DNA of 64,000 bases. It comes from Engraulis encrasicolus. Its lineage: Eukaryota; Chordata; Actinopteri; Clupeiformes; Engraulidae. This document shows, one piece after another, positions 60,180 through 64,000 of the stretch; positions within the stretch are counted from its first letter, which is position 1; every line of letters starts with the position of its first letter. The notes beneath the pieces were generated by a model. It was not told the DNA's origin, made no database searches, and was given only the letters and a program-made list of their open reading frames with translations. The translations under genes and the position numbers were made by a program. The stretch spans positions 743,935-807,934 of the forward strand of contig NW_026945698.1 in NCBI RefSeq assembly GCF_034702125.1. The letters run 5' to 3'.

Positions 60180-62362
60180 TATATATGTGCCATATACGCC
60201 CCACCAGCAGAATCACCATACTACAATGAAGAGTTCTTTAACAAACTCAACCATGAATGCAACCATTACCAGGCCCAGGGAAGTGTGTTGCTATGTGGAG
60301 ACTTCAATGCCAGAACAGGCCTAGAAAATGAAATCATTGACATAGATGAGAAAGATGATGCATTTATTATGCTACCAAATTTGGAAAATCCATTTAAAAA
60401 ATCAAGACACAACCCTGATCCTGTCACGAATAAAAATGGTAGAGAGTTAGTGCATCTCTGTCGAGGCCTGGGCCCTGTACTTCCTTAATGGTAGGATGAA
60501 AGGGGACTCATTAGGCCGGTTCACTTATTGCTCACCTCTTGGGTCTAGTGTAGTGGACTATGCAATTACTGACATGGACCCCAGCTCCATAAACGCATTC
60601 ACTGTAAGACCACAGCTACCACTTTCAGATCACTGCCAAATCAATGTCTTCCTTAAAAGAACAAAAAACACAACAGCAGTTACAAAGAAACTGGTTGAAC
60701 TCAATCCACCATACAAATGGACAAATGGCAGTGAAACTGAATTCATTAATGCAGCAAACTCAATTGAAATCACTAACAATATTAATCATTTTCTTCTGAC
60801 CAAATTCGAACCAAATCAATCTGACGTCAATCGGGCAATAAGTAAAGTCACTTTACTATACCACAATATTGCAACAAAAGCAAACCTACGGAAAAGAAAC
60901 CTAAAACATAAAAGTAAACCCAAAAAAGAGAAATGGTTTGATAAGGACTGTGAAGCGAAGCGAAAGCATGTCAGACAACTGTCAAATCAAAAATATAGAC
61001 AACCACATAAAGCTGAAATTAGAGAGAGTTATTGCAAAAAACTGAAAGAGTATAAATCCATAATTCGAAAAAAAAAAAAAAAGAAAAACACTATGATGAA
61101 ACCCTTGCAGAAATCGAAAACTCCATAAGGGAAAATCAATTTTAGGAAAAATGGAATAGCCTGAACCCAAAACAAAGGCAAGAAACACCGCTGAAAGATG
61201 GAGAAATATGGAAAACATACTTTGAAAGCCTGTATGAAAACATTATACCAAATAATCTCACAATTGGCCAACAAATCATCAAAGAAAAATTACACTCTCT
61301 AGAAAAGATTATAAAAGATAATCACAGCCCTCTTGACTATGAAATCACATTAGATGAATTACTGGACACACTCCACAAACTGAAATCTAAAAAAGCATGC
61401 GGTCCTGACAACATCAGAACTGAAATGCTGAAACACAGCACTTCTGAGCTGCATAGGGTGCTTTTGAAACTATTTAACCTTACTCTCCAAGCTGGCTGTT
61501 TTCCTGAGGTCTGGAACAGGGGGCTTATTTCCCCAATATTCAAGAGTGGAGACAAATTCGACCCCAACAACTACCGAGGCATCTGTGTGAACAGTAACCT
61601 GGGGAAGGTTTTCTGCTGTATTCTAAACGCCCGTATACAGTCCTTCCTTATCAAACACAATGTCTTGAGTAATAGTCAAATTGGATTCCTACCAAAACAC
61701 CGTACTACTGACCATATTTACACCCTACACACCCTAATCAACAAACATGTTCTCCAAAAAAACAAAAACAAAATGTTTGCCTGTTTTGTCGACTTTAGAA
61801 AAGCGTTTGATTCAATCTGGCTTGATGGACTGTTTTACAAAATATTGCAAAGTGGTGTAGGGGGTAAAACATACGACTTAATCAAAAGCATGTATTCGGA
61901 CAACAAATGTGCCATAAAAATTAATAATGGCAGAACAGACTACTTCACTCAAGGGCGCGGGGTGAGACAGGGCTGTAGTTTGAGTCCTGCTTTGTTCAAT
62001 ATCTATATTAATGAGTTAGCGGTGCAACTGGAACAATCTACAGCCCCTGGACTCCCCCTAAACAACATGGAAGTTAAATTCCTGCTCTTTGCAGATGATC
62101 TGGTGCTGCTGTCGCCCACAAAAGAAGGGCTACAACAGCACCTGGAGACTCTAGAGCATTTCTGTCAGAACTGGGCCCTGACAGTTAACTTGGCAAAAAC
62201 AAGGATTGTGATCTTCCAGAAAAAACCCAGACTGCAGGCAACCAGACACCTTTTCACTCTAGGAGACACCGCCCTAGAACATTCATTATCATATAACTAC
62301 TTAGGCCTGACACTCAGTGCCTCTGGAAGCTTTGACCTTGCAGTGAATGCGCTAAAAGAAAA
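60173..62362 (+). pseudogene. LINE ORF2 endonuclease end and reverse transcriptase
   Basis: After the insertion the endonuclease continues (YICAIYAPPAESPYYN, LLCGDFNART), with a one-base slip near 60470, then SSVVDYAITD and PLSDHCQI. The linker frame slips at the A run 61069-61082 and there is a TAG near 61144. Reverse transcriptase follows in 61425-62360: NNYRGICVNSNLGKVFCCIL, CFVDFRKAFDSIWLDG, RGVRQGCSLSPALFNIYINE, LLFADDLVLLSPT (active Asp pair) and YNYLGLTLSASGSF. It breaks after VNALKE at about 62360, where tandem repeats begin, so the C-terminal domain is lost. Confidence 0.85.
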
Positions 62363-62409
62363 TAGTTCAGCGGATGGGACACACAAAAGGGCCTTATCGT
62401 GCACTTTTG

Positions 62410-63110
62410 AGTAAAAGCATGAAAATTGGTACACATATCCTTCTTGATATGCTGATTAATGTTAGCGTTGGAGGCGTCGCTAAAAATGCATCGTTTTCAA
62501 GATGGCCGCCAAATTCAATATGGCCAACCCATATTAATGAATCTACCTGATATTTGGTAGTAAAATCCTGAAAATCGGTACACATATCCTTCTTGATATG
62601 CTGATTAATATTAGCATTGGAGGCGTTGCGAAAAATTTAGCATTTTCAAGATGGCCGCCAAATCCAATATGGCCCACCCATATTAATGAATCTTCTTGAC
62701 ACTTGGTATTAAAAGCATGAAAATTGGTACACATATCATTCTTGATATGCTGATAAATATTACCATTGGAGGCATTGCTAAAAATGCTGTATTTTCAAGA
62801 TGGCCGCCACATCCATTATGGCCAACCCATATTAATGAAGCTACCTGACAGTTTGTAGTAAAGGCATGGAAATGTGTGCACAGTTACTTTTTCATATTTT
62901 GATTGATAAAAGAACTCGATACTTTGCAAAAAAGTTTAAATTTCAAGATGGCTTCCAAATCAAATATGGCAAACGCATTTTAATTAATCCTTCAGGCAAT
63001 TTTGGGAAAACCATGGAAACTGGTACACATTTACTTCTTGATGTGCTCATTAATATTAGAAATTGAGGCATTGTGGGAAAAAACACATTTTCAAAATGGC
63101 CAACTAAGAT
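62410..63110. repeat. 149-bp tandem repeat, five units
   Basis: Units start at about 62421, 62570, 62719, 62868 and 63015 (TGAAAATTGGTACACATATC and variants). The first three are close copies and the last two are diverged. AAGATGGCCGCC occurs at 62499, 62648 and 62797 and is changed in units four and five. No spacers separate the units. Confidence 0.9.
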
Positions 63111-64000
63111 AGTGTTTATAAGAAAATACATATTTTTCTACAAAAATATTTTGGCATTGCATATAATTAACACTCACAAAATACCATTGAAAAGTATTAA
63201 ACATTATTGGCATGTTATCAAATGAAGTGATGCATATGTTATGGTTTTGCCCAAACTGTGTCTGCCACCACCACAATAGATTATTTTCTGTAATGTGATA
63301 ACTTTAGAATAGGTGCACCCCACCTCTTGTGTTCTACCACTCTATAATAGGTACATGAACTTAAGTGTTAAAGCCTTACACTTTGAAGATTGTTGACTTT
63401 GTTTGCATTATAGGTTTTGTACAGATGGACAGATATGTATGAAATGTTCTCTGCTAATACTCTTCAATCGGTACACTGATTGCATTCTTGAGGCCTCAAA
63501 TAGGTAATACGGCAGTAGCGTTATGTACAAATCCAAGACTTTTGAGGGGCTTGTGGGATGTACAGCACCTCTAGCGCTTAGTGATAACTGCATAGGCCTT
63601 GTACAAATTCCAAAAGGGCCAGGATTTCAAGATTGCTAGACAGAAAGTTAACTTGATTTGTTAATTCATGGACATTGTTATGATTGCTTACTTCAAAGAA
63701 ACTAATAGTTGATGACTACTTCTAGCTGCACAAGGTTTTCAAACAAACTGCAATCCTGCACCCAATGCAAGTTGTATGGTAAGCTTATATCTTGCCTGGT
63801 TAACACAAGTTGATCTCACAAGTGATATAATCTGGTGGTTATAGGTCGTTAAGAATGTAGTATTTGACATATGTGTAGCCCATATCCAATTGTATCTATT
63901 CAAACAAACTGCAGCCATCGCCTTTACACCCCTACTCTTTCTCCTGATTGCACCCTAAGATCTGTTACCCTCACTGAGGGATGGAATCCATGCTACATTT
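63111..64000. other. Unassigned, no gene seen
   Basis: No exon, splice-bounded frame or repeat end is recognised up to the window edge. Confidence 0.4.

Noticed and set aside
62410..63110. Possible CRISPR-like array
   Set aside because: Units are contiguous 149-bp repeats with no spacers, in a vertebrate genome.

Overview
The window is 64 kb of vertebrate, almost certainly teleost fish, genomic DNA. The signs are one well-preserved fish-type NLR (NLRC3-like) exon with FISNA and NACHT domains, GT-AG introns, long (CA)n microsatellites, and a mixture of transposable elements typical of fish: Tc1, hAT, TTAA-target elements, L2 and other LINEs, Penelope, Ty3/gypsy and tRNA-derived SINEs. The palindrome TAGGCCTA is strikingly frequent. 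I suspect a clupeoid-type genome from its overall look, but nothing here proves it. There are no bacterial genes, rRNA genes or CRISPR arrays.

Layout. 1-18.9 kb is dominated by one composite DNA transposon (1057-18877) that ends in long inverted repeats and is flanked by a direct CTATTG repeat. It carries a decayed THAP plus DDE transposase gene on the plus strand (2622-11486). A second inverted THAP gene lies in the right arm (13330-12751, minus). It has been invaded by a 5'-truncated Ty3/gypsy element, two copies of one TTAA-target element, hAT elements, a SINE and a minisatellite-bearing inverted-repeat element. Because the two arms are near-identical copies, each arm often preserves the empty site for an insertion in the other.

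18.9-33.8 kb holds no convincing host gene except a possible degenerate NLR leucine-rich-repeat exon (about 21.7-21.9 kb, minus). It contains fold-back elements, Tc1 fragments and the 3' end of a Penelope-like element. That element's GIY-YIG domain is split by a 1.3-kb palindromic TA-target element, and its 3' region holds a hammerhead-ribozyme-like motif.

34-41 kb holds a jockey-superfamily LINE with a SINE inside its reverse transcriptase, hAT remnants and a CCAAT-box cluster. 41.3-46.2 kb contains the NLR gene on the minus strand: a 100-nt exon and a 1,905-nt FISNA-NACHT exon with matching splice phase. This is the best candidate for a functional host gene in the window.

46.2-52.2 kb is an L2 LINE split by another LINE, both minus. 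Next come a roughly 650-bp polypurine tract and a third LINE family (53.0-62.4 kb, plus). Its ORF1 carries a coiled coil and an SGNH-esterase-like domain. Its endonuclease is split by a 4-kb TA-flanked element that contains several exon-like blocks on the minus strand. A 149-bp tandem repeat with YY1-like motifs follows (62.4-63.1 kb).

Almost every gene here belongs to a mobile element and is broken. The main value of the window is the resolvable nesting order, the unusual THAP transposon architecture and the NLR exon pair.
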